64,000 nt of DNA from the NCBI RefSeq assembly GCF_900112685.1, contig NZ_FOMS01000006.1, positions 1-64,000 of the forward strand, read 5' to 3'. Below the pieces are notes generated by a model, which ran no database searches, was not told the DNA's origin, and saw only the letters and a program-made list of their open reading frames with translations. The translations under genes and the position numbers were made by a program. This document shows positions 8,672 to 18,244 of this stretch, piece after piece (position 1 is the first letter of the stretch; each line of letters begins with the position of its first letter). The stretch comes from Roseivivax sediminis. Lineage in GTDB: Bacteria; Pseudomonadota; Alphaproteobacteria; Rhodobacterales; Rhodobacteraceae.

Positions 8672-8698
8672 TAACCGTACACGATGCGTCCGAAAGAC

Positions 8699-9187
8699 TC
8701 AGCGCTTGGAGAACTGGAAGCTCCGGCGCGCCTTGGCGCGGCCGTACTTCTTGCGCTCCACCGTCCGGCTGTCGCGGGTCAGGAAGCCCGCGGCCTTCAG
8801 CGCCGGGCGCAGCGACGGATCGTAAAGCTGCAGCGCCTGGGCGACGCCGTGCTTCACCGCGCCGGCCTGGCCGGACAGGCCGCCGCCCTTCACGGTCGCC
8901 ATCACGTCGAATTCGCCCTCGACCCCGGCGACGGTGAACGCCTGGTTGAGGATCATCTGCAGCACGGGACGCGCGAAGTACTCGTTCAGCGGCTTGCCGT
9001 TGACGGTGACCTTGCCCGAGCCCGGCTTGATCCAGACGCGCGCGGTGGCGTCCTTGCGGCGGCCCGTGGCGTAGGAGCGGCCGAACTCGTCGCGCTTCGG
9101 CTCGCGGGTGATCTCGGGTGCCGGCGCGGCGGTTTCGACGCCTGCGGCTTCGCCCAGCTCTTCGAGGGAGTTGATCTGATCAGCCAT
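8699..9187 (-). CDS. rpsI: 30S ribosomal protein S9
   Basis: S9 is part of the small subunit head, and its C-terminal tail reaches the P-site tRNA. The 162-residue protein shows the family body from [20 protein letters not shown] and ends in the classic tail [17 protein letters not shown]. About 35 acidic residues precede the conserved body, an N-terminal extension usual in alphaproteobacterial S9. It follows rplM with three bases between them, the normal rplM-rpsI operon. Confidence 0.98.
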   Translation of the reverse strand: MADQINSLEELGEAAGVETAAPAPEITREPKRDEFGRSYATGRRKDATARVWIKPGSGKVTVNGKPLNEYFARPVLQMILNQAFTVAGVEGEFDVMATVKGGGLSGQAGAVKHGVAQALQLYDPSLRPALKAAGFLTRDSRTVERKKYGRAKARRSFQFSKR

Positions 9188-9190
9188 GGT

Positions 9191-9655
9191 TTACTTCGCC
9201 ACCCGGGTGTTCTTGGAATTCATCGCCTTGACGTTCAGCGCCTCGGGCGTCTGCGCCTCGTGCGGGTGCTCGCTGCCGGCATAGACGCGCAGGTTGGTCA
9301 GCTGCTGCTTGGCAAGCTTGTTGCCCGGCAGCATCCGCTTGACCGCCTGGAAGACGACCCGCTCGGGATGTGCACCTTCGAGGATCTGTTCTTTCGTGCG
9401 CGACTTGATGCCGCCCGGATAACCGGTGTGCCAGTAGAAGTGCTCCTGCCGCTTCTTGCCGGTCAGTTGCACCTTGTCGGCGTTGATGACGATGACGTTG
9501 TCACCGATGTCCATATGCGGCGTGAATTGCGGCTTGTGCTTGCCGCGCAGCCGCGTCGCGATAATCGAGGCGAGGCGGCCGAGAACGATGCCTTCAGCGT
9601 CGATCACGATCCACTTCTTGTCGATATCCGCGGGCGTCGCAGAGTAGGTCTTCAT
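9191..9655 (-). CDS. rplM: 50S ribosomal protein L13
   Basis: L13 is an early-assembling large-subunit protein. The 154-residue product starts [15 protein letters not shown] and contains the family signatures VLGRLAS and the GHPERVV-like stretch [16 protein letters not shown]. The start at 9655 is chosen because it matches the conserved N-terminus and is preceded on the minus strand by an AGGGGA ribosome binding site; an open frame extends further upstream without a conserved sequence. Confidence 0.98.
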   Translation of the reverse strand: MKTYSATPADIDKKWIVIDAEGIVLGRLASIIATRLRGKHKPQFTPHMDIGDNVIVINADKVQLTGKKRQEHFYWHTGYPGGIKSRTKEQILEGAHPERVVFQAVKRMLPGNKLAKQQLTNLRVYAGSEHPHEAQTPEALNVKAMNSKNTRVAK

Positions 9656-9725
9656 GTCGGGGTGTCCCCTGGGGTTCATGGTGTGGTGAGCTGCGGCAAA
9701 CGGTGCCGCCAAATCCGATGGGCGG

Positions 9726-9753
9726 GTTATAAGCGTGTCGCACACACGGTCAA
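9726..9753 (-). promoter_or_regulatory. Sigma-70-type promoter of rplM-rpsI
   Basis: On the minus strand TTGACC (9753-9748) and TATAAC (9731-9726) are separated by 16 bases. Transcription would start near 9719, about 64 bases before the rplM ATG. Both hexamers match consensus at five of six positions. Confidence 0.65.
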
Positions 9754-9823
9754 GCGCACGTTCCGCAAATTTTCCGCGTTATATCAATCACCTGCAAAAT
9801 AGGTATCAAAATACCCCACATTC

Positions 9824-11230
9824 TCACACCGCGATGCGCTCCGGCGGCTCGTCCAGCAGCGCGCGGAGCCGCCCCATCGCGGTCTCGAACTGCTCCAGCG
9901 GCACTTGCGCGTTCACGGCGATGCGCACCGCATGCGGGGCAAATCCGTCGCGAGCGGCGAAATCCTCGGCCGTGCGAAGCTGTACGCCACGCGCCTCGGC
10001 CGCCTGAACGAAGGACGCCGCGCGCCAGCCGGCCGGCAGCTTCAGCCACAGGAACGGGATCTCGGGGCGCCATGTCACGTCGAAGCCGCCGAGCGCGTTG
10101 ACTGCGGCGCGGATGTAGCGGCCGTATTCGCTGCGCACCGCCGCCATGATGCGCCGCGTCTCACTCCGGCTCAGCAGGTCCTCCACGAGGTCGGCGAGCG
10201 GCCTGGCGAGCCCGAAGAAGCCGTGCTCGGCCGAACGGCGCAGGCCGGCCGCCTGGTCGCGCGGCGCCACGGCAAAGCCCACCCGCAGCGCAGGGGTCAG
10301 CCCCTTGGACAGCGAATTGACGTACCAGCCCGTGTCGGGCAGCAGCGCGCGGTAGGCCGGCCCCGCCTGCGGACCGAGCCGGTAGCAATCGTCCTCCAGC
10401 ACGTGCAGACCGCGCCGGCGGGCGACTTCGGCGATCGCCTCGCGCCGCGACGTCGGTGTGACGATCCCGGTCGGGTTGTGCACCTCGGCGCTGGTACACA
10501 GAAGCTGCGCCCCGTGCTTCACCGCGATCTCGTCCAGCGCCTCCGGCACGAGACCCTGCGCGTCCATCGGTACCGCCACGACCTCGGCGCGCATCAGGTC
10601 GGCCGCGCGGCGGAAGCCCGGATAGGACAGCTCCTCCACCAGCACCACGGGGCGCGCGCCGCTCAGGACGGTCTGCATCACCAGCGACACGCCCGATTGC
10701 CCGCCATGGCAGAGCACGAGATCCTCGTGTTCGAGCGGTCCCAGCGCCGCGCCGCTCAGCCAACGCACGACCGCCGCCCGCGCCGGGGCATAGCCGGTCC
10801 GGGACGGATAGTTCAGCAGGTTATGATGCGGCCGGTCGGCCAACCGGGCGAGCGCGTCGTGGATCAGGGCCACCTGCCCCATGTCCGGCACGCTCGGCCC
10901 GAACAAGGCGACGCGGTCGGTGTCCTCCGCTGGTGCGACCTGCGGGACGGGCCATTCACGCTCCGGCGCCGCCGGCCGTTGGCGCGCGGCGACGAAAGTG
11001 CCGCGCCCGACCTCGCCGGTGGCGGTGCCCTCGTCGGTCAGCAGCCCGTAGGCCCGCGCCACCGTTCCCGGCGTGATCTTCAGCGCCCAGGCGAGGTCCC
11101 GCACCGGCGGCAGACGGTCGCCGGTTTCCAGTGTCCCGGCGCCGATGCATCGTCGGATCGCTTCTGCCACCTTGCGGTATTTCGGCCCCGCCCCGGCCTC
11201 GTCCGCATAAGCAGACAGAATTGTATCCAT
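9824..11230 (-). CDS. MocR-type regulator: GntR DNA-binding domain fused to an aminotransferase-like domain
   Basis: The 468-residue protein has a winged helix at about residues 10-80 (GDRLPPVRDLAWALKITPGTVARAYGLL). A fold-type-I PLP domain follows at about 105-460. The PLP lysine is probably the Lys in YVNSLSKGLTPALRVGF. MocR proteins use PLP or its adducts as effectors instead of acting as enzymes. The start is ATG 11230; a GTG at 11233 is also in frame. An inverted repeat overlaps the start codon, suggesting autoregulation. The gene is divergent from a DUF1127 gene that is a likely target. Confidence 0.9.
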   Translation of the reverse strand: MDTILSAYADEAGAGPKYRKVAEAIRRCIGAGTLETGDRLPPVRDLAWALKITPGTVARAYGLLTDEGTATGEVGRGTFVAARQRPAAPEREWPVPQVAPAEDTDRVALFGPSVPDMGQVALIHDALARLADRPHHNLLNYPSRTGYAPARAAVVRWLSGAALGPLEHEDLVLCHGGQSGVSLVMQTVLSGARPVVLVEELSYPGFRRAADLMRAEVVAVPMDAQGLVPEALDEIAVKHGAQLLCTSAEVHNPTGIVTPTSRREAIAEVARRRGLHVLEDDCYRLGPQAGPAYRALLPDTGWYVNSLSKGLTPALRVGFAVAPRDQAAGLRRSAEHGFFGLARPLADLVEDLLSRSETRRIMAAVRSEYGRYIRAAVNALGGFDVTWRPEIPFLWLKLPAGWRAASFVQAAEARGVQLRTAEDFAARDGFAPHAVRIAVNAQVPLEQFETAMGRLRALLDEPPERIAV

Positions 11231-11237
11231 CACAATT
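11219..11237. promoter_or_regulatory. Inverted repeat AATTGT-N7-ACAATT over the MocR start codon
   Basis: AATTGT (11219-11224) and ACAATT (11232-11237) are exact reverse complements with a seven-base spacer that contains the MocR start codon. It is a likely operator for autoregulation. A related repeat lies at 11296-11311. Confidence 0.5.
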
Positions 11238-11295
11238 TTTCCATCGACCCGTTAGTGCCCGCAATGTACCAAGATATCCATGGCAAAGTCGCCAT

Positions 11296-11311
11296 ATTGT
11301 GTCAATACAAT
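11296..11311. promoter_or_regulatory. Inverted repeat ATTGT-N6-ACAAT upstream of the DUF1127 gene
   Basis: ATTGT (11296-11300) and ACAAT (11307-11311) form a palindrome 23 bases upstream of the DUF1127 start codon. It shares half-sites with the repeat at 11219-11237. The same regulator could therefore bind both sites across the divergent promoter. Confidence 0.5.
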
Positions 11312-11334
11312 TTCGGAAGGAAAGGAACAGACCG

Positions 11335-11562
11335 ATGTCTTCCGCCCCCCACCTTGCGCAGACGGCATTTCTGAGTCGTCAATCCCGGCTGCCCGCCCCG
11401 GCTTCAGTCGCGCTTTCGGTGGCAGTGGTGCTCGCGAAATGGTCCGAAAGACGCCGAACGCGCCGCGCGCTGGCCGATCTCGACGACCACCTGCTGAGCG
11501 ACATCGGCCTCGATCGGTGGACCGCCCAAGCGGAGGCCCGCCGAAAGTTCTGGCAGGACTGA
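11335..11562 (+). CDS. DUF1127 small protein
   Basis: The 75-residue protein ends with the DUF1127 core ([31 protein letters not shown]). These short arginine-rich proteins are common in alphaproteobacteria. Some act in RNA turnover or phosphate and carbon stress responses, but the role of this one is unknown. A strong ribosome binding site (GGAAGGAAAGGA) precedes the ATG at 11335. It is divergent from the MocR gene and closed by a strong terminator, so it is a monocistronic unit. Confidence 0.9.
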   Translation: MSSAPHLAQTAFLSRQSRLPAPASVALSVAVVLAKWSERRRTRRALADLDDHLLSDIGLDRWTAQAEARRKFWQD

Positions 11563-11590
11563 TCCCTGACCTGTCGGAACCTCTTCCCTG

Positions 11591-11617
11591 GAGCCGCCTT
11601 CGGGCGGCTCTTTTTTT
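11591..11617 (+). terminator. Rho-independent terminator after the DUF1127 gene
   Basis: GAGCCGCC (11591-11598) pairs with GGCGGCTC (11603-11610) around a TTCG tetraloop, followed by seven T residues (11611-11617). This is a textbook intrinsic terminator. Confidence 0.95.
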
Positions 11618-11720
11618 GCAGCGGTCCCGGCGAGGACGCCCGCCACGGCGGATCGAGCCCTTTCCTGTCCGGCCGCGAGGCCTTAAAGACCCGTCCGACA
11701 GACAGGACAGGAACGCCGCC

Positions 11721-13880
<2,160 letters not shown>

Positions 13881-13914
13881 GCTTAACGGGCGGCGCGCCG
13901 CCGCCCGGCCTTGC

Positions 13915-15654
13915 CTAGTCCCAGCAGCTCACCAGCACGGTCATCGCCATCGCAACCCGGGTGAGGTCCTCCGGAGCCATCGCCCTCTCTCCGTTCGCTT
14001 CTCCGACCGACAGACCGGCGGAGGCCACGAGTTCGCGCAGTACGTCGGCCTTGGCGGCAAAGTTCACGCTGTCGGGCAACTGCCGCGTGCCGCCGTCGCG
14101 CGGCAGCAGCATGCCCAGAACCGCACCGCCGCTGTCGAGCACCGGACCGCCGGCATCGCCCGGCTCCGCCGCAAGGGCGAGGCGCTTGACGTTCTCCTGC
14201 CCGGACAGATCGCGCAGATCCTCGAGCGAGCCGAAGGTCAGGGTCGGGGCCGGCAGCACGCCCCCGAAGGAATAGCCCGACACCGCGACTTCGGATTTCA
14301 GGCGTGGCGGGTCCATCCGGAAGGACGCGACCTGCCGCGGGGCGAGACGCCCCTGCGGCACCAGCAGCGCCGCGCCAAGCGCTTCGTCGCGTGCCGCCAC
14401 GCGCGCCTCGTGCGCGTCGTCGAGCGTGATGCGCCCGCAATCCTGCACCGCGTCCAGAGCTGTCACCACCGCGCCCGAGCGATCCACGTAGAAACCCGAG
14501 GCGGTGGATTTTGGCTGTCGGACCTGAAGGCCAGACACGAGGTCGACCGCCTGTTCCTCCTCGGCCACAGTGGCGGGATCGAGCACGATGTCCTCCACCG
14601 ATGCGAAACTTGCCTGCATCTCGGCCAGCACGCGCGTACGCCGCTCCTCGTCGTCCGCGGGCCAGATCAGCGTGAAGCCCTTGATGGCCCCGTCGATCAG
14701 CCGCGCCTCGGTGTGGGACACCATTCGCGCGTTGCGCCCGACAAGGGTGAACCCGTCCGCGCGGCGCTCGCGCTCGCCCTCCTGTGGCACGATCTCGAGC
14801 GTCTGCATGATCTCGTAGAGGCCGTTTAGCGTCGTGCGGTCGCCGGGCTCGGAGATCAGCAGCACACGGGCCGGCAGATCGCCCGTCGGCTCGTAGCGCA
14901 CGAACGGGCTCGCCGCGCTGTCCTTGTCGACGACGCCGAGCGGGATCTGCACCGACACGCCCGCGTCCCGGTCGACGACACGCTGCAGGTCCAGCCCCTC
15001 CAGCACGGCGTTGTACTGACCCAGCAGGGCCGCGCGCTGGCGGGTGGTCAGCACGCCGGTGACCTCGTAGCCGTTGTCGCGCTGCCAATCGGCCATCGAA
15101 CCGCGGGTGCCGCGGCCGAAGGCGGCGTCGATGGGGCCGTCGTAGAAGCCCGCCCATTGCAGCGCGACCTGAAGCTGTTCGCGGGCCGCGCGGTTCAGCT
15201 CAGCCTCCGAGGCGCGCGCCTCGCGGACCGTCTCCTGCGGTTCGGGTTGCGTCTGGCCTTCGGCCTGCGGCGCCTCGGCACCCTCGTCCTGCGACTGTTG
15301 CGGGGCGTCGGGCTCGGGCGCGGCGATGGCCCCTGCGCCGACCGGGAAGAAGCGCGACCGGTAGCGGTTCGCCTCCTCCACATAGGCATCGCGCGGGATC
15401 TGCCCATTGGAGCGCAGCTCGCGCAGCCGGGCCGCGGCCTCCTCGGGCGAAAACGGGCCGAGCGCAACGCCGTACCAGCCGCCGCCCAGGGCAAAACCGT
15501 TCACGTTCGACAGGTAGCTGGCGTAGTCCCGCACCCGGTCCTCGGCCCGCGACAGCGATCGCTGCGCCTCCAATTGGATGAAGGAAGCCTGCTGCGCCGA
15601 CGCCATGTTGCCTGCCAGCAGCGCCGCCACACCGATCGTCCAGATACGTTTCAT
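13915..15654 (-). CDS. Secreted peptidoglycan-binding protein with an inactive trypsin-like domain
   Basis: The 579-residue protein has a signal peptide ending near ASA-QQ (about residue 20) and a repeat-like region around 25-105 that may be SPOR-like. An acidic linker (about 112-150) and a PG_binding_1 domain (about 152-215: LQWAGFYDGPIDAAFGRGT) follow. The C-terminal part (about 385-545) has a trypsin/HtrA fold. The catalytic His position is Asp401 (VVTALDAV where HtrA has TNAHV). The catalytic Ser position is Ala501 (GDAGGPV instead of GDSGGPV). It is therefore probably a pseudoprotease acting as a periplasmic scaffold or sensor. ATG 15654 is chosen for the signal peptide. It is divergent from glyQ. 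Confidence 0.85.
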   Translation of the reverse strand: MKRIWTIGVAALLAGNMASAQQASFIQLEAQRSLSRAEDRVRDYASYLSNVNGFALGGGWYGVALGPFSPEEAAARLRELRSNGQIPRDAYVEEANRYRSRFFPVGAGAIAAPEPDAPQQSQDEGAEAPQAEGQTQPEPQETVREARASEAELNRAAREQLQVALQWAGFYDGPIDAAFGRGTRGSMADWQRDNGYEVTGVLTTRQRAALLGQYNAVLEGLDLQRVVDRDAGVSVQIPLGVVDKDSAASPFVRYEPTGDLPARVLLISEPGDRTTLNGLYEIMQTLEIVPQEGERERRADGFTLVGRNARMVSHTEARLIDGAIKGFTLIWPADDEERRTRVLAEMQASFASVEDIVLDPATVAEEEQAVDLVSGLQVRQPKSTASGFYVDRSGAVVTALDAVQDCGRITLDDAHEARVAARDEALGAALLVPQGRLAPRQVASFRMDPPRLKSEVAVSGYSFGGVLPAPTLTFGSLEDLRDLSGQENVKRLALAAEPGDAGGPVLDSGGAVLGMLLPRDGGTRQLPDSVNFAAKADVLRELVASAGLSVGEANGERAMAPEDLTRVAMAMTVLVSCWD

Positions 15655-15753
15655 GCTGGTGTCTTGTCCCTCGTAGGCCATCGGTCCGTTTGATCCCGGA
15701 ACGCTTAGCAGAGACCGCCGGCAGCGCACGTCAAAATGTGGGGAGCGGCGCGA

Positions 15754-15780
15754 TTGACCCCGGCCCTGTGGCCCCATAAT
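15754..15780 (+). promoter_or_regulatory. Candidate promoter of glyQ
   Basis: TTGACC (15754-15759) and CATAAT (15775-15780) are 15 bases apart, a little shorter than ideal. The start would be near 15787, leaving a short leader before the ATG at 15804. Confidence 0.4.
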
Positions 15781-15803
15781 CAACGTGCGGATCACAGGAC
15801 GGG

Positions 15804-16742
15804 ATGAACGGCATGGCCGCCAGCGACAGACCGCGCAGCTTCCAGGAGATCGTGCTGCGGCTCCAGACCTACTGGGCGTCGAAAGGATGCGCGGTGTTGC
15901 AGCCCTACGACATGGAGGTCGGCGCCGGCACCTTCCACCCGGCGACGACGCTGCGCGCGCTCGGCTCGCGCCCGTGGGCGGCGGCCTATGTGCAGCCCTC
16001 GCGCCGCCCGACCGACGGGCGTTATGGCGAGAACCCCAACCGGCTGCAGCATTATTACCAGTTCCAGGTGCTGATCAAACCGTCGCCGCCGGACATGCAG
16101 GATCTCTATCTCGGCTCGCTCGAGGCGATCGGCATCGACCTTACCATGCACGACGTCCGCTTCGTCGAGGACGACTGGGAAAGCCCCACGCTCGGCGCCT
16201 GGGGTCTCGGCTGGGAGGTCTGGTGCGACGGCATGGAGGTCTCGCAGTTCACCTATTTCCAGCAGGTCGGCGGCCACGACTGCCACCCGGTGTCCGGGGA
16301 GCTGACCTACGGTCTGGAACGGCTGGCGATGTATGTCCTCGGGATCGACCACGTGATGGACATGCCTTTCAACGATCCGCAGACGCCCATCGCGCTCAGC
16401 TACGGCGACGTCTTCCGCCAGACCGAACGGGAATATTCGCGCTGGAATTTCGACGTCGCGGACACGGATACGCTTCTGCGCCATTTCGAGGACGCCGAAG
16501 CCGAGTGCCGCCGCATCCTCGAGACGGACGAGACCGACCCCAAGACCGGCCAGCGCATCGTCATGGCGCACCCGGCCTATGACCAGTGCATCAAGGCGTC
16601 GCACCTGTTCAACCTGCTCGACGCGCGCGGCGTGATCTCCGTCACCGAGCGGCAGGCCTATATCGGCCGCGTCCGGGCGCTCGCCAAGGCCTGCGCGGAC
16701 GCCTTCGTGACCACCGAAGCCGGGGGCATGGTCGAAGCATGA
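15804..16742 (+). CDS. glyQ: Glycine-tRNA ligase alpha subunit
   Basis: GlyQ is the catalytic subunit of the tetrameric bacterial glycyl-tRNA synthetase. It forms glycyl-adenylate. The 312-residue protein shows [52 protein letters not shown] and [12 protein letters not shown], all typical of the class II core. The ATG at 15804 has an AGGACGGG ribosome binding site; a second in-frame ATG lies at 15813. Its partner glyS is 1.5 kb downstream, separated by two unrelated-looking genes. Confidence 0.97.
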   Translation: MNGMAASDRPRSFQEIVLRLQTYWASKGCAVLQPYDMEVGAGTFHPATTLRALGSRPWAAAYVQPSRRPTDGRYGENPNRLQHYYQFQVLIKPSPPDMQDLYLGSLEAIGIDLTMHDVRFVEDDWESPTLGAWGLGWEVWCDGMEVSQFTYFQQVGGHDCHPVSGELTYGLERLAMYVLGIDHVMDMPFNDPQTPIALSYGDVFRQTEREYSRWNFDVADTDTLLRHFEDAEAECRRILETDETDPKTGQRIVMAHPAYDQCIKASHLFNLLDARGVISVTERQAYIGRVRALAKACADAFVTTEAGGMVEA

Positions 16743-17260
16743 CCGGCAAGATCCTCGCCCTCGCGATCCTCGTCTGCGCCGTCGTCGCGGGCGGCGCGAT
16801 GTATTACCTGCAGGTCTACGCCTTCTACGAGGAAGTCGCGGAGAACGACGTCGAGATCGCGCTCGTGCCTCTCGGCTCGGACACCGCCGAGCCGATCCCC
16901 TACGAGACGTTCGAAGGGATCGACGCCAACAGCTCCCCGATCCGCTTCCGCGCCTGCTTTCACACCGAGCTGACGCTCTCCGAGGCGGCCGAGACCTACA
17001 AGCTCTACCCCGACGCCGCCCCGCGCGTGGCGCCGGGCTGGTTTTCCTGTTTCGACGCGGACGCGATCGGCGAGATGATCGAGGACGGCCGCGCCGACGT
17101 CTTCCTCGGCCAGCGCAACATCGCCTACGGCGTCGACCGGGTGATCGCGATCACCGAGGAGGGTCGCGGCTATGTCTGGCACGAGGTGAACGAGTGCGGC
17201 GACAAGGCCTATGACGGCACGCCGCTGGGCGAGGATTGCCCGCCGCCGCCGGAAAGCTGA
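16739..17260 (+). CDS. Membrane-anchored protein of unknown function between glyQ and glyS
   Basis: The 173-residue protein begins with one transmembrane helix ([20 protein letters not shown]), followed by a soluble domain of about 145 residues that should face the periplasm. This domain contains three Cys in the patterns [16 protein letters not shown] and NECGDKAY, plus a fourth near the end ([10 protein letters not shown]). Its start overlaps the glyQ stop (ATGA). It resembles a family found beside glyQ in Rhodobacterales (probably DUF6446), but no function is known. The tight coupling suggests co-expression with glyQ. Confidence 0.85.
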   Translation: MTGKILALAILVCAVVAGGAMYYLQVYAFYEEVAENDVEIALVPLGSDTAEPIPYETFEGIDANSSPIRFRACFHTELTLSEAAETYKLYPDAAPRVAPGWFSCFDADAIGEMIEDGRADVFLGQRNIAYGVDRVIAITEEGRGYVWHEVNECGDKAYDGTPLGEDCPPPPES

Positions 17261-17321
17261 GACCGGCAAGGAACCGCCGACCGGCTCCATGCGCTGTCCC
17301 TTCGGAACAGGAGATGCAGCC

Positions 17322-18173
17322 ATGGCCTCGAATGCCCCCGCCTGGGTGGTACCCGTCATGCGCGCCGGCTACACCGCGCGCGCCATCGTCTACACGGTTG
17401 TCGGCAGCCTCGCGCTGACCGCGGCGCTCGACGGCGGCAGCGCCGAAGGCACGACCGGCGCGCTCGCCGACCTGAAATCCGAACCGTTCGGGCTGGCCCT
17501 GCTCTGGGTCATCGCCGCCGGGCTGATCTGTTACGCGATCTGGCGCTTCATCGCCGCCGCGCTCGATCTGGAACGGCGCGGCGACGATTCCTCGGGGATC
17601 TTCGCGCGCGGCGGCCTCGTAATCACGGGCCTCATCCACGCCGCGCTCGGCGTATCGGTCGCGGGCCTCGCGCTCGGCCGGTCGAGCGGTGGCGGCGGCA
17701 GCGGCGCGCAGGACTGGACGGCGCGGCTGATGCAGCTGCCCTACGGCAAGTGGATCGTCGCGGCGATCGCCGTCGGGATCGTCGGCGCCGGCGCGTATTA
17801 CGTCTGGAAGGGCATCAAGCAGAAGTACAAGCGCACCATGCGGGTGACGCCGACCACGCAGAAGCTCGACCCGGCGCTGCAAGCCGGGTTCATCGCCCAA
17901 GGCACGCTGGTGGCCATCGTCGGCCTGCTGCTCGGCGGCGCCGCGCTGACCACCGATCCAAGTCAGGCCGGCGGCATCGGCTCCGCGCTCGATCAGGTGC
18001 GCTCGGCCCCGTTCGGGCGCGTGGCGCTCGGGATCATCGCAATCGGTGTCCTGGGCTTCGCACTCGAGAATCTCGTGGAGGCGCGCTACCGCATCGTTCC
18101 GGCCCGCGCCGGCAGCGACGTGGAGACCCTGGCGATGCGCGCCAAGGCCAAGGCGAAGGCGGCGGCTGGCTAG
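17322..18173 (+). CDS. DUF1206 integral membrane protein
   Basis: The 283-residue protein has six predicted membrane helices arranged as three similar pairs. Each pair starts with a G(Y/F)xARxxxY/V-type motif (RAGYTARAIVYTVVGSLAL, FARGGLVITGLIHAALG, QAGFIAQGTLVAIVG), the pattern of the DUF1206 repeat. The function of the family is unknown. An AGGAG site precedes the ATG at 17322. The C-terminal tail is Lys/Ala-rich (AKAKAKAAAG). Confidence 0.85.
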   Translation: MASNAPAWVVPVMRAGYTARAIVYTVVGSLALTAALDGGSAEGTTGALADLKSEPFGLALLWVIAAGLICYAIWRFIAAALDLERRGDDSSGIFARGGLVITGLIHAALGVSVAGLALGRSSGGGGSGAQDWTARLMQLPYGKWIVAAIAVGIVGAGAYYVWKGIKQKYKRTMRVTPTTQKLDPALQAGFIAQGTLVAIVGLLLGGAALTTDPSQAGGIGSALDQVRSAPFGRVALGIIAIGVLGFALENLVEARYRIVPARAGSDVETLAMRAKAKAKAAAG

Positions 18174-18244
18174 CTGCTGGACGGCGAAGCGGCAGGCCGG
18201 TATCCCCTGCCGCGACCGACCTCTAGCGCCCGTGGATGCCATCG

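Noticed and set aside
8380-8937. 185-codon open frame upstream of and over rpsI
   Set aside because: Its sequence is not protein-like; the second half is the antisense of rpsI, and the terminator at 8643-8671 lies inside it.
9750-9830. GGTAT-TTTG-ATACC hairpin after the MocR gene
   Set aside because: The stem is only five base pairs and the following sequence is not a proper U-run.
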